Of a DNA stretch of 64,000 nt, positions 17,423 to 26,045 are shown in pieces. A program made the position numbers and the translations under genes. The DNA lies in contig CAYYLZ010000004.1 in assembly GCA_964472725.1 (NCBI GenBank), forward strand, positions 8,403 to 72,402. Reading direction: 5' to 3'. The number at the start of each line of letters is the position of its first letter. Position 1 is the first letter of the stretch. Below the pieces are notes generated by a model. It had not been told where the DNA came from, ran no database searches, and saw only the letters and a program-made list of their open reading frames with translations. This stretch comes from RGIG6375 sp964472725. GTDB taxonomy: Bacteria > Bacillota > Clostridia > Oscillospirales > Oscillospiraceae.

Positions 17423-18538
17423 ATGATACTTAACCGACTCAAAATTGAAAATTTTCGCAATTACGACATGGCGGTCTGCGAGTTTTCGCCGGAGGTAAAC
17501 GTAATAAACGGCGCCAACGCTCAGGGCAAGACAAATCTCCTTGAAGCGGCCTATTACCTTGCCGGGGCAAGCTCATTCCGGGCGCGGAGCAGCAAGGAGC
17601 TTATCCGCTTCGGACAAAGCGAATTCCGCCTGCAGGCGGATATAGAGTCCGAGGGGCGGGAGCAGACCATTGACATAAGCCTCAATGCCATGGGACGGAA
17701 GAAAATTCTCGTCAACGGCGTAAAAAAACGCTCCGCCGCCGAGCTTTCCGGCAAGCTTTGCTGTGTTCTTTTCAGCCCCGACGACATGGAGCTGATACGG
17801 GGCGGCGCCGCCACCCGCAGGCGGCTCATGGACAGCGCCATCAGCCAGCTGCGTCCAAATTACGCGGCGGCTCTCAGCCGCTTCAACAAGTATTATGACC
17901 ATAAGGTTCGTATACTTCGCGACTGGCGTGAGAAGCCCGACCTGCTGGAAGTGCTGGACGATTTCAACTATAATCTCGCCCACTTGGGCGCTCAGCTTAT
18001 ATATTACCGCGCCGCATGGTGCCGCCGTCTTTCCGAAGCGGCTGGAGCGGTGCATACCGAGGTATCCGGCAGGGGCGAGGTGCTTGACCTCGCCTATAAA
18101 ACCGTTAAGACGGTTCCCAACCCCGAAGAAATGAAGCCCCAGGACATACTCACCTGCCTCCTTGACCACCAGCAGAGCCACAAAAACGCCGAGCTGGAGT
18201 CGGGCATGGTGCTCTCGGGCGCTATGAAGGACGATATTATCGCCAAAATCAACGGCGTTGAGGCGAAAAACTTCGCGTCCCAGGGTCAGGCGCGCACCGC
18301 CGCCCTTGCTATCAAGCTGGCGGAGCGTGAGATAATTCATAACACCACCGGCGAGTATCCCCTGCTGCTGCTGGACGATGTTCTCAGCGAGCTGGACGAG
18401 GTGCGGCAGGATTTCGTCCTCAACCGCATCGCCGGCGGTCAGGTTTTTATAACCTGCTGCGACGGCCGACAGGTCAGCGACCGCACCGGCGGCAAGCTGA
18501 TTTTCGTGGACGACGGAAGGATAAGAACTGATAATTGA
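17423..18538 (+). CDS. recF: DNA replication and repair protein RecF
   Basis: 371 residues. SMC-like ATPase with Walker A GANAQGKTN (~31-39), the RecF signature SFRARSSKELIRFG, the ABC-type signature SQGQARTAALAIKLAE and Walker B LLLLDDVLSELD. It loads or stabilises RecA at single-stranded gaps. The ORF ends inside a D repeat (..TDN then TGA within AACTGATAATTGATAA), so its last residues may be set by the repeat. Confidence 0.96.
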   Translation: MILNRLKIENFRNYDMAVCEFSPEVNVINGANAQGKTNLLEAAYYLAGASSFRARSSKELIRFGQSEFRLQADIESEGREQTIDISLNAMGRKKILVNGVKKRSAAELSGKLCCVLFSPDDMELIRGGAATRRRLMDSAISQLRPNYAAALSRFNKYYDHKVRILRDWREKPDLLEVLDDFNYNLAHLGAQLIYYRAAWCRRLSEAAGAVHTEVSGRGEVLDLAYKTVKTVPNPEEMKPQDILTCLLDHQQSHKNAELESGMVLSGAMKDDIIAKINGVEAKNFASQGQARTAALAIKLAEREIIHNTTGEYPLLLLDDVLSELDEVRQDFVLNRIAGGQVFITCCDGRQVSDRTGGKLIFVDDGRIRTDN

Positions 18539-18862
18539 TAATGGATAATTATTTTCTTGTCGTAGTTTCCGCGATATTCGTTACTGCACCGCACCGGTAG
18601 GGCGGCTTGCCCTCAAGCCGCCGCAATGTAACGATTACTGCGGCAATGACGAAAATACGCAAAAAGTGTAAAGAATATGTCATTCAGAGGGCGCAGCCCG
18701 AAGAATCCCCTATACAAACGCGGTGCAGTTGTCACTGCATACCATTCAGCCGGGGGATTCCTCGCAAGCTCGGAATGACATAAACGGTGGTATACCCCGG
18801 TAACGACAACACGCAATATCCTGCGAAACCACCAATAATTCTCAATTCTCAATTCTCAATTA
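18533..18862. repeat. Composite D-C-A-D' repeat block between recF and remB (type example)
   Basis: D run (GATAATTGATAATGG, 18528-18545), C hairpin GTAGGGCGGCTTGCCCTCAAG (18597-18630), full family A copy (18679-18780), then D' (AATTCTCAATTCTC, ~18836-18862). This fills the 340-bp gap; no coding sequence seen. Confidence 0.8.
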
Positions 18863-18878
18863 AACCAAAGGAGCAGCT

Positions 18879-19142
18879 ATGTATCTTCATCTCGGACAAG
18901 GCATGGTGGTGCCGAAAAGCGACATCATCGGCATATTCGACATGGAAAACTGCACAAGCTCGCGGCACACAAGGAAATTCCTGAGCCTTTGCGAGGACGC
19001 GGGAGAGGTCGTGGATCTGAGTACCGACCTGCCCCGTGTGTTTGCCCTGTGCTCCAGCGAGGACGGCATGGAAACGGTGTACCTTTCCCAGCTTTCCTCC
19101 CAAACCCTGCTCAAACGCTGGGAGCATAACGAGATAGAATAA
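18879..19142 (+). CDS. remB: RemA/RemB-like regulator (DUF370)
   Basis: 87 residues: MYLHLGQGMVVPKSDIIGIFD, a typical DUF370 start. It sits between recF and gyrB like yaaB/remB of Bacillus, whose relative RemA is a DNA-binding activator of biofilm matrix genes. It is longer than RemA. DNA binding is inferred from the family, not from a visible helix-turn-helix. RBS AAAGGAG. Confidence 0.85.
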   Translation: MYLHLGQGMVVPKSDIIGIFDMENCTSSRHTRKFLSLCEDAGEVVDLSTDLPRVFALCSSEDGMETVYLSQLSSQTLLKRWEHNEIE

Positions 19143-19592
19143 TAATAATTGAGAATTGAAAATTGATAATTGTTTTTCTTAATTTTCAATTTTCTGCGTT
19201 GTTTGTTTTGTGGCAAAAAATTTTAGACTATTTCGTAGGGAATGGGCCTGCCCATTCCGTTATGTATGTTCACTGCCGTCAGTATCGTTAAAACGGAACA
19301 GCAGGCCTGTTCCCTACAAGTTCGATTTTACTTCATTCCTTAAACGTAGGGCGGCTTGCCCTCAAGCCGCCGCCATGTAACGATAACCATTGCAAAAACG
19401 ATAAAAAGCAAAATCTAAAATATATGTCATTCCGAGCGCAGCGTGGGAATCTCCAGAGTAAAAACCACCTGCGCAGCAAAATCCTTCGCAGGAGATTGCC
19501 ACGTCGCTTCGCTCCTCGCAATGACAAGTTGGGAGTGCTGTGCAAAAACGACACGTCCCGCACCCGTAATTATCAATTATCAATTATAAATT
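19143..19592. repeat. Composite repeat block (D, E, C, diverged A, D') between remB and gyrB
   Basis: D run directly at the remB stop (19141-19172); E pieces GTAGGGAATGGGCCTGCCCA (19235-) and its counterpart (19295-19321); C hairpin 19346-19375; A-like copy 19425-19525; D' run ~19565-19592. No gene in this 466-bp gap. Confidence 0.75.
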
Positions 19593-19608
19593 AGTCCGGA
19601 GGTCAATC

Positions 19609-21555
19609 ATGGACGTAAAAATGAACGAAACACAGTATGACGCTTCCCAAATCCAGGTTCTTGAAGGTCTTGAGGCCGTCCGCAAGCGTCCCGGTATGTA
19701 TATCGGCACCACCAGCTCTGCCGGTCTGCACCACCTGGTGTATGAAATTGTGGATAACTCCATCGACGAGGCTCTTGCGGGCTACTGCAAGAACATTGTG
19801 GTGACTATCAGCGAGGGCAACGTCATTACCGTTACCGACGACGGACGCGGTATCCCCGTAGACATACAGGAGCAGACGGGCAAAAGCGCCCTCGAAGTCG
19901 TTTTCACCGTTCTCCACGCCGGTGGTAAGTTCGGCGGCGGAGGCTACAAGGTCTCCGGCGGTCTCCACGGCGTAGGTGCGTCCGTTGTTAACGCCCTTTC
20001 CGAGTGGCTGGAGGTCGAGGTACACAAAAACGGCAAGGTTCATCAGATGAAGTTCGCCCGTGGCGAAATTACCCAGGGAATGACCATCATCGGTGACACC
20101 GACCGCACGGGTACCACCGTCCGCTTCAAGCCCGACCCGGAAATGTTCACCGATACCACCGAGTACGATTTCGACATTCTCCATACCCGCCTGCGTGAGG
20201 AGGCCTTCCTCAACGCCGGTGTGCACATAACCATCGACGACCAGCGTCCCGAATCCGCCGATAAGGATATAAGCGAGCGCTACGACGCCATGTGCTACGA
20301 GGGCGGTATCCGGGAATTCGTGCGCTTCATAAATAAGAACAAGACCGCTCTTCACGAAGAAGTCATCTATATGTCCGGCGAAAAAGAGGACTCCATGGCC
20401 GAGGTGGCCCTGCAGTACCACGACGGCTACAACGAAATAATCGTGTCCTTCGCCAATAACGTCCATACTCCCGAGGGCGGCATGCATGAGGAGGGCTTCA
20501 AGCGCGCCCTTACCAACGCCATCAACACCTACGGCAAGAAGATGAAGTACCTCAAGGACGACGACAAGGTATCCGGCGAGGACTGTCGTGAGGGTCTTAC
20601 CTGCATCATCTCCGTCAAGCTCACCGAGGCTCAGTTCGAGGGTCAGACCAAGGCAAAGCTGGGTAACAGCGAAATGAGAACCCTGGTCAACGCCATCGTT
20701 TCCGAAAAGCTGGAGATTTTCCTCGAAGAGAACCCCGGCGTGGGCAAGGTCATCATCGAAAAGGCAATGACCGCCGCCCGTGCCCGCGAGGCAGCGAGAA
20801 AGGCACGTGAATCCGTCCGCCGCAAGACCGGCCTTGAATCCGGTCAGATGCCCGATAAGCTGCAGGACTGCAACGAGCGCGACCCCGCCCTCACCGAGAT
20901 CTACATCGTCGAGGGTGACTCCGCTGCCGGCTCTGCCATTCAGGGCAGAGACTCCCGTTTCCAGGCAATTCTCGCAATGTGGGGCAAGATGCTCAACGTT
21001 GAAAAGGCCCGCGCCGACAAGATTTACGGCAACGACAAGCTTTATCCCCTCATCGTAGCCCTGGGCGCAGGTATCGGAGACGAATTCAATATCGAGAAGC
21101 TGCGTTATCACAAGATAATCATCATGGCCGATGCCGACGTTGACGGTGCCCATATCCGCACCCTGCTTCTCACCTTCTTCTTCCGCTATATGCGTCCCCT
21201 CATCGAAAACGGCTACGTCTACTCCGCCGTGCCGCCCCTTTATAAGCTCACTCGCGGTAAGACCGTCCGCGTTGCCTACTCCGACGAGGAGCGTGACGCC
21301 GTTTCAGCCGAGATGCGCGCCGATAATCCCAACGCAAAGGTTGATATCAGCCGCTTCAAGGGTCTTGGTGAAATGGACCCCCACGAGCTTTGGGACACCA
21401 CTATGGACCCCGAAAAGCGCACCCTGCGCCGCATCACCCTGGACGATGCCGTCCGAGCCGACGAAATATTCACCGTCCTTATGGGCGAACAGGTCGAGCC
21501 CCGTAAGGAATGGATCGAGGTAAACGCAAAATACGCGGTGAATATCGACATTTGA
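19609..21555 (+). CDS. gyrB: DNA gyrase subunit B
   Basis: 648 residues. GHKL ATPase motifs (DNSIDEALAGY, DDGRGIPV, GGLHGVGASVVNALS), the TOPRIM motif EGDSAAGSA (~435) and DADVDGAHIRTLLLTFFFR, and the C-terminal FKGLGEM. It supplies ATP hydrolysis for negative supercoiling with GyrA. RBS CCGGAGG 9 bases before ATG. The stop codon overlaps the start of a small foreign-looking gene (TGATG), an unusual link for gyrB. Confidence 0.98.
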   Translation: MDVKMNETQYDASQIQVLEGLEAVRKRPGMYIGTTSSAGLHHLVYEIVDNSIDEALAGYCKNIVVTISEGNVITVTDDGRGIPVDIQEQTGKSALEVVFTVLHAGGKFGGGGYKVSGGLHGVGASVVNALSEWLEVEVHKNGKVHQMKFARGEITQGMTIIGDTDRTGTTVRFKPDPEMFTDTTEYDFDILHTRLREEAFLNAGVHITIDDQRPESADKDISERYDAMCYEGGIREFVRFINKNKTALHEEVIYMSGEKEDSMAEVALQYHDGYNEIIVSFANNVHTPEGGMHEEGFKRALTNAINTYGKKMKYLKDDDKVSGEDCREGLTCIISVKLTEAQFEGQTKAKLGNSEMRTLVNAIVSEKLEIFLEENPGVGKVIIEKAMTAARAREAARKARESVRRKTGLESGQMPDKLQDCNERDPALTEIYIVEGDSAAGSAIQGRDSRFQAILAMWGKMLNVEKARADKIYGNDKLYPLIVALGAGIGDEFNIEKLRYHKIIIMADADVDGAHIRTLLLTFFFRYMRPLIENGYVYSAVPPLYKLTRGKTVRVAYSDEERDAVSAEMRADNPNAKVDISRFKGLGEMDPHELWDTTMDPEKRTLRRITLDDAVRADEIFTVLMGEQVEPRKEWIEVNAKYAVNIDI

Positions 21556-21944
21556 TGGAAAACAGGGATAAAGGTATAAAGCCAGTTCAAATAGTCGGAC
21601 GAGTAAATGAGCAAGTGGAAAAATTGCTCTCACTTTCAAATATAAAAGATAGAAATATATATTTTGCACCGTCTAATTTGGAACATATGAGAACCTCTCA
21701 CCCGGAGGATTTTGAAAGATACGGCGATAAACTGTCAGAAATTTTATCAATACCGGATTATGTAGGACAAAATCCAAATGATGGTTCAATAGAATATGTA
21801 AAAGAATTTTTAGTTGAAGGGGAATATGTGAAAGTAGCAGTAAGACTTTCACACTCCGACAAATACTTCGCACGCTCACTATATGTTTTAAACAAAAACA
21901 GAGTTGAACGGTTTATAGCGAAGGGAACCCTTAAAAAGACTTGA
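21555..21944 (+). CDS. PBECR3-like (Barnase-EndoU-ColicinE5-RelE fold) putative nuclease between gyrB and gyrA
   Basis: 129 residues from ATG 21555, which shares its A with the gyrB stop (TGATG). The frame opens earlier but only inside gyrB. Conserved segments: IVGRVNEQVEKLL, YFAPSNLEHMRTSHPEDFERYGD, IPDYVGQNPNDGSIEYVKEF, VKVAVRLSHSDKYFARSLYVLNKNRVERF. I recall this pattern from PBECR3 domains of phage and mobile-element proteins (BECR-type RNase fold); His in HMRTSHPE is a candidate active-site residue. Base composition is much more AT-rich than gyrB or gyrA. No antitoxin gene follows. Horizontal insertion is likely; function is not shown. Confidence 0.7.
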   Translation: MENRDKGIKPVQIVGRVNEQVEKLLSLSNIKDRNIYFAPSNLEHMRTSHPEDFERYGDKLSEILSIPDYVGQNPNDGSIEYVKEFLVEGEYVKVAVRLSHSDKYFARSLYVLNKNRVERFIAKGTLKKT

Positions 21945-21970
21945 CTTTATTACGAAGAAAAGTGTATACT
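21941..21970 (+). promoter_or_regulatory. Strong promoter downstream of the PBECR-like gene
   Basis: TTGACT (21941-21946) overlaps the PBECR-like stop codon; 18 bases; TATACT (21965-21970). Predicted start near 21977, leading into a structured untranslated stretch and gyrA. Confidence 0.75.
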
Positions 21971-21976
21971 GAGGTT

Positions 21977-22119
21977 GCAAAGCCATAATAATAGTGTATT
22001 AGCAAAAATAGAGGACGGAACGGGCAGCCGTCGCCCCCGAAAGGGTTGGAGATGTGGGAACTGTCACCCCACCTGTTTTTGTTACACCAGGCAGGCAACT
22101 TCGGTTGTCTGCCTTTTTT
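21977..22119 (+). ncRNA. Candidate small RNA or gyrA leader with terminator
   Basis: About 140 bases between a good promoter and an intrinsic terminator (AGGCAGGCAAC TTCG GTTGTCTGCCT + TTTTT, 22089-22119). Three further hairpins are visible: GACGG..CCGTC, CCC-CGAA-GGG and GTGGG-AACTGTCA-CCCAC followed by a T-rich run. gyrA starts 45 bases past the terminator. It could be an attenuating leader of gyrA or a stand-alone RNA. I could not match it to a known riboswitch class. Confidence 0.5.
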
Positions 22120-22163
22120 ATTTCCGTACCCCACACAACTCCCCAACCAAAGGAGAAAACACG

Positions 22164-24683
22164 ATGGCACATAACAGAGATTACAAACCCGAGGACATAG
22201 CGTTTCCTCAGCAGCACATAACAGAATCGCTGTTGGTTGACGAAATGGAAAAATCCTATATCGAATACGCCATGAGCGTTATCGTCGGCCGCGCCCTGCC
22301 CGACGTGCGCGACGGCTTGAAGCCTGTCCACCGCCGTATACTCTACTCCATGTACGAAAACGGCCTCACCTCGGACAAGCCCTTCAAGAAGTCCGCAACC
22401 TGCGTCGGTGATGTGCTGGGTAAATACCACCCCCACGGCGACAGCTCCGTATACGACGCCATGGTGCGCCTTGCTCAGGACTTCTCCATGCGCTATATGC
22501 TGGTTGACGGTCACGGCAACTTCGGTTCCGTGGACGGCGATCCCCCTGCCGCCTATCGTTACACTGAGGCGCGTCTGTCCAAGATTTCCAACGAGATGCT
22601 CCGGGACATCGACAAGGACACCGTTGACTGGGATCCCAACTTCGACGAAAGCAGCAAGGAGCCCCGTGTACTGCCCAGCCGTTTCCCCAACCTGCTTGTA
22701 AACGGCTCCAGCGGTATCGCCGTAGGTATGGCCACCAATATCCCGCCCCACAACCTTGCGGAGGTCATAAACGCCTGCGTCTGTGTGCTGGATAACCCCG
22801 AGTGCACCCTCCCCGACCTTATGGAGCACATTCAGGGCCCCGACTTCCCCACCAAGGGCATAATCATGGGCCGCAGCGGTATCCGCGCAGCCTACGCCAC
22901 CGGCCGAGGCAAGGTAGTCGTCCGTGCCCGTACCGAGTTCGAGGAATACGGCCGCGACCACCGCACCCGCATCATCGTTACCGAGCTGCCCTATCAGGTA
23001 AACAAGCGCCAGCTCATCAAGAACATCGCCGAGCAGGTCAAGGACAAGCGCCTTGAGGGCATCAGCGACCTTCGTGACGAGACCGACCGCAACGGTATGC
23101 GTATGGTCATCGAGCTCAAGCGTGACGCAAATCCTCAGGTTGTGCTCAATAAGCTGTTCATGCAGACTGCCCTGCAGTCCAATTTCTCCATAATCATGCT
23201 GGCTCTTGTGGATAACCAGAAGCAGCCCAAGATACTCTCCCTGCGCCACGTGCTGGACGAGTACATCGCTTTCCAGAGCGACCTTATCAAGCGCCGCACC
23301 CGCTACGACCTTAAGAAGGCACAGGAGCGCGCTCACCTGCTGCAGGGTCTCATTGTTGCGCAGGACAACATTGATGAAGTAATTCACATCATTCGCACCA
23401 GCTACGACGATGCACGTGAGCGCCTGATGGAGCGCTTCGGTCTTGACGAGGTGCAGGCTCAGGCTATCCTGGATATGCGTCTTAAGGCGCTGCAGGGTCT
23501 CGACCGCGAGAAGCTGGAGAACGAATACAAGGAGCTGCAGGAGCGCATCGCCTATTACAACGAGCTGCTGGCTTCCGAAGAAATGCTCCGCGGCGTTCTC
23601 AAGGAGGAGCTTATCGCTATCCGCGACAAGTTCGGCGACAAGCGCCGCACCGAAATTCAGGACGTTGAGGACGAGATCGACATCGAGGATCTCATTGAAG
23701 AGGAAACCTGCATCTATACCCTCACCAACGCCGGCTACATCAAGCGCATGAGCCTTGATACCTACGCTGCCCAGCGCCGCGGCGGTAAGGGCAAGCGCGG
23801 TATGGCCACCCGTGAGGAGGACTACGTGGAGACTATCTTTACCGCCTCCACCCACGACAATATCCTCTTCTTCACCAACTTCGGCAAGGTCTATTGCAAG
23901 AAGGGTTACCTTATTCCCGAGGCGGGCAGCGCCGCCAAGGGCACCAATATCGTCAATATCCTGCCTCTGGACCCCGGCGAAAAGGTCAACACCATGATCC
24001 ATGGTCGCGGCTTCCCCGAGGATCGCTATCTGGTGTTCGTCACCAAGGGCGGTACCGTAAAGCGCCTTTGCTCCAGCGAGCTGAAGAATATCCGCCGCAG
24101 CGGCCTGCGCGCCCTGAACCTTGTGGAGGGCGATGAGCTTATCTCCGTCCGCGAGACCGACGGCAATCAGAATATTCTCATAGCCACCCACGACGGCTAC
24201 GCCATCTGCTTCAACGAGAATGACGCCCGTCCCATGGGACGTACCGCAGCCGGCGTGCGTGGAATAACCCTCCGCGAGGGCGACTACTGCGTTGGTGCGG
24301 CCCGCGCCCGTGAGGAAGGCTCCCTGCTCTCCGTCACCGAGAACGGTTACGGCAAGCGCACCGCTCTCAGCGAGTATATCCGCGGCGAGGGCAACGAGCC
24401 TCAGAAGCGCGGCGGACGCGGCATGAAGAACTATCAGGTCACCGAAAAGACCGGCAAGGTAGCCGCCATCAAGGTCGTCGACGACGCGGACGATATCCTG
24501 CTGGTAGCCGATAACGGCATCGTTATCCGTATGGCAGCCGCCGATATCAATACCTACGGCCGCGCCACTCAGGGCGTACGCCTGATGACCGTTTCCGACG
24601 GCGCCAAGGTTATTTCCCTCGCCCGTACCGAGCGTGAGGAGAATTCCGAAGCCGAGGAAACTCCCGAAACCGCAGAAGAATAA
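22164..24683 (+). CDS. gyrA: DNA gyrase subunit A
   Basis: 839 residues from ATG 22164 (AAAGGAG 7 bases before). Breakage-reunion domain YAMSVIVGRALPDVRDGLKPVHRR; catalytic Tyr ~133 in YRYTEARLSK. The quinolone region HPHGDSSVYDAM keeps Ser and Asp at the positions equal to E. coli 83 and 87, so there is no common resistance change. The GyrA box QRRGGKG (~536) marks it as gyrase, not topoisomerase IV. C-terminal beta-pinwheel and acidic tail. Separated from gyrB by the PBECR-like gene and an RNA candidate, where it is often adjacent. Confidence 0.97.
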   Translation: MAHNRDYKPEDIAFPQQHITESLLVDEMEKSYIEYAMSVIVGRALPDVRDGLKPVHRRILYSMYENGLTSDKPFKKSATCVGDVLGKYHPHGDSSVYDAMVRLAQDFSMRYMLVDGHGNFGSVDGDPPAAYRYTEARLSKISNEMLRDIDKDTVDWDPNFDESSKEPRVLPSRFPNLLVNGSSGIAVGMATNIPPHNLAEVINACVCVLDNPECTLPDLMEHIQGPDFPTKGIIMGRSGIRAAYATGRGKVVVRARTEFEEYGRDHRTRIIVTELPYQVNKRQLIKNIAEQVKDKRLEGISDLRDETDRNGMRMVIELKRDANPQVVLNKLFMQTALQSNFSIIMLALVDNQKQPKILSLRHVLDEYIAFQSDLIKRRTRYDLKKAQERAHLLQGLIVAQDNIDEVIHIIRTSYDDARERLMERFGLDEVQAQAILDMRLKALQGLDREKLENEYKELQERIAYYNELLASEEMLRGVLKEELIAIRDKFGDKRRTEIQDVEDEIDIEDLIEEETCIYTLTNAGYIKRMSLDTYAAQRRGGKGKRGMATREEDYVETIFTASTHDNILFFTNFGKVYCKKGYLIPEAGSAAKGTNIVNILPLDPGEKVNTMIHGRGFPEDRYLVFVTKGGTVKRLCSSELKNIRRSGLRALNLVEGDELISVRETDGNQNILIATHDGYAICFNENDARPMGRTAAGVRGITLREGDYCVGAARAREEGSLLSVTENGYGKRTALSEYIRGEGNEPQKRGGRGMKNYQVTEKTGKVAAIKVVDDADDILLVADNGIVIRMAAADINTYGRATQGVRLMTVSDGAKVISLARTEREENSEAEETPETAEE

Positions 24684-24689
24684 AATTAA

Positions 24690-24725
24690 AACAGCTCGGA
24701 AGCTATCAAGCTACCGAGCTGTTTT
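24690..24725 (+). terminator. Intrinsic terminator of gyrA
   Basis: AACAGCTCGG / CCGAGCTGTT stem followed by TTTTAATT, 7 bases past the stop. Confidence 0.85.
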
Positions 24726-24757
24726 AATTATCACACCCATAAAATCTAAAACTATAT

Positions 24758-24962
24758 TCGTAGGGAATGGGCACACGCCCATTCCCTACAAGGTAAAAGT
24801 AAATATCAGCTGTCATTCCGAGCTTGCGAGGAATCCCCTGGTTGAATGGAAGGCAGTAACGACCACGGCAGAACCATTAGGGGGATTCTTCGGGCTTCGC
24901 CCCCTGAATGACGCAATTTAGCGACCCGCACCCAATAATTCTCAATTCTCAATTTTCAATTC
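24758..24962. repeat. Repeat block (E, A, D') before the glycosyltransferase
   Basis: E hairpin GTAGGGAATGGGCACACGCC (24760-24790), reversed family A copy (24812-24912), D' run AATTCTCAATTCTC (24937-24962). Confidence 0.75.
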
Positions 24963-24965
24963 CCA

Positions 24966-24994
24966 TTGTAAAAAACGGAAAAATAGCGTACAAT
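24966..24994 (+). promoter_or_regulatory. Promoter of the glycosyltransferase gene
   Basis: TTGTAA, 17 bases, TACAAT, 22 bases before the ATG; directly after the D' repeat. Confidence 0.65.
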
Positions 24995-25016
24995 ATCTCC
25001 GTTAGGAAGTGAAATT

Positions 25017-25946
25017 ATGGATAACACCTTATATATAGTCGTTCCCTGCTATAACGAGGAGGAGGCGCTGCCCCTCACCGCGCCGGTTCTGCTGGAAAAA
25101 CTCAGCTCGCTGACAAAAACCGGGCTGGCAGGCGAGGACAGCCGCATACTGCTGGTTGACGACGGCTCCAGGGACAGAACATGGGAGATAATAAAAGGGC
25201 TTTACGAGGGCGATAAACGCTTCGCCGCCCTGCGTCTGAGCCGCAACAGAGGCCATCAGAACGCGCTGTTGGCGGGTCTTGAATACGCCGCCGCCCACGG
25301 CGACGTGACCATTTCCATCGACGCCGACCTGCAGGATGACGTGGACGCCATGGACGAGATGCTACGCCGCTACGCCGAGGGCTGCGATATCGTCTACGGC
25401 GTACGTTCCTCCCGCAGCAGCGATACATTCACCAAGCGCTTCACCGCCGAGGGCTATTACAAGCTTATCGCCGCCCTTGGAGGCGAGGTGGTGTTCAATC
25501 ACGCGGACTACCGCCTTATGAGCAGCCGCGCCGTCCGCGCGCTGATGGAATACCCCGAGCGCAGTCTGTTCCTGCGGGGCATGGTGCCCATGATAGGCTA
25601 CAAAACCGCCACGGTGAAATATGAACGCAGCGCCCGCAACGCAGGCGAAAGCAAGTACAGCCTGAAAAAGATGCTCACTCTCGCCGTAAACGGCGTGACC
25701 TCCCTTTCCGCCAAGCCAATTCGCATGATGACGGGCTTCGGCGCCCTGCTCTTTGCCGCGGGACTGATTGCGTTAATCGTTATGCTCATCGCCGGAGTTT
25801 CCGCATCCGCCATCGCCGCCGTTTCACCCTGGGGCGCGGCAGGCTTGGTGCTCCTTGCCCTTGGCGTGCTGGGCGAGTACGTCAGCCATATTTACGATGA
25901 AGTCAAGGCCAGACCGAGATATTTTATAATGGACACCCTTGATTAA
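25017..25946 (+). CDS. Family 2 glycosyltransferase, DPM1/GtrB type, with two membrane helices
   Basis: 309 residues. The GT-A domain (1-~225) has VVPCYNEEEALP, LLVDDGSRDRTW, LSRNRGHQNALLAGL and the metal-binding ISIDADLQDD. Two C-terminal hydrophobic helices (~237-260 and ~267-287) precede the conserved GEYVSHIYDEVKARPRYF. Such enzymes transfer a sugar to polyprenyl phosphate at the inner face of the membrane, for wall or glycolipid decoration. Monocistronic: own promoter upstream, terminator downstream. Confidence 0.92.
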   Translation: MDNTLYIVVPCYNEEEALPLTAPVLLEKLSSLTKTGLAGEDSRILLVDDGSRDRTWEIIKGLYEGDKRFAALRLSRNRGHQNALLAGLEYAAAHGDVTISIDADLQDDVDAMDEMLRRYAEGCDIVYGVRSSRSSDTFTKRFTAEGYYKLIAALGGEVVFNHADYRLMSSRAVRALMEYPERSLFLRGMVPMIGYKTATVKYERSARNAGESKYSLKKMLTLAVNGVTSLSAKPIRMMTGFGALLFAAGLIALIVMLIAGVSASAIAAVSPWGAAGLVLLALGVLGEYVSHIYDEVKARPRYFIMDTLD

Positions 25947-25980
25947 TTGATAATGTGTAATTGATAATTGATAATTATAA

Positions 25981-26014
25981 CTCCGTGTCGTTTAATCGGC
26001 ACGGAGATTTTTTT
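25981..26014 (+). terminator. Intrinsic terminator of the glycosyltransferase gene
   Basis: CTCCGTG / CACGGAG stem followed by ATTTTTTTG. A D run (25945-25978) lies between stop and stem. Confidence 0.85.
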
Positions 26015-26045
26015 GCGTAGAATAAGTAAAAAAAGGCAAAGCAAG

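Noticed and set aside
21977..22119. Known riboswitch (T-box, cobalamin, ydaO, glycine, SAM, guanidine) upstream of gyrA
   Set aside because: None of the diagnostic conserved strings of these classes is present, so it is reported only as an unassigned RNA candidate.
19603..24191. Long open frames antisense to gyrB and gyrA
   Set aside because: They mirror the codon bias of the real genes on the other strand, lack start signals and resemble no protein family.
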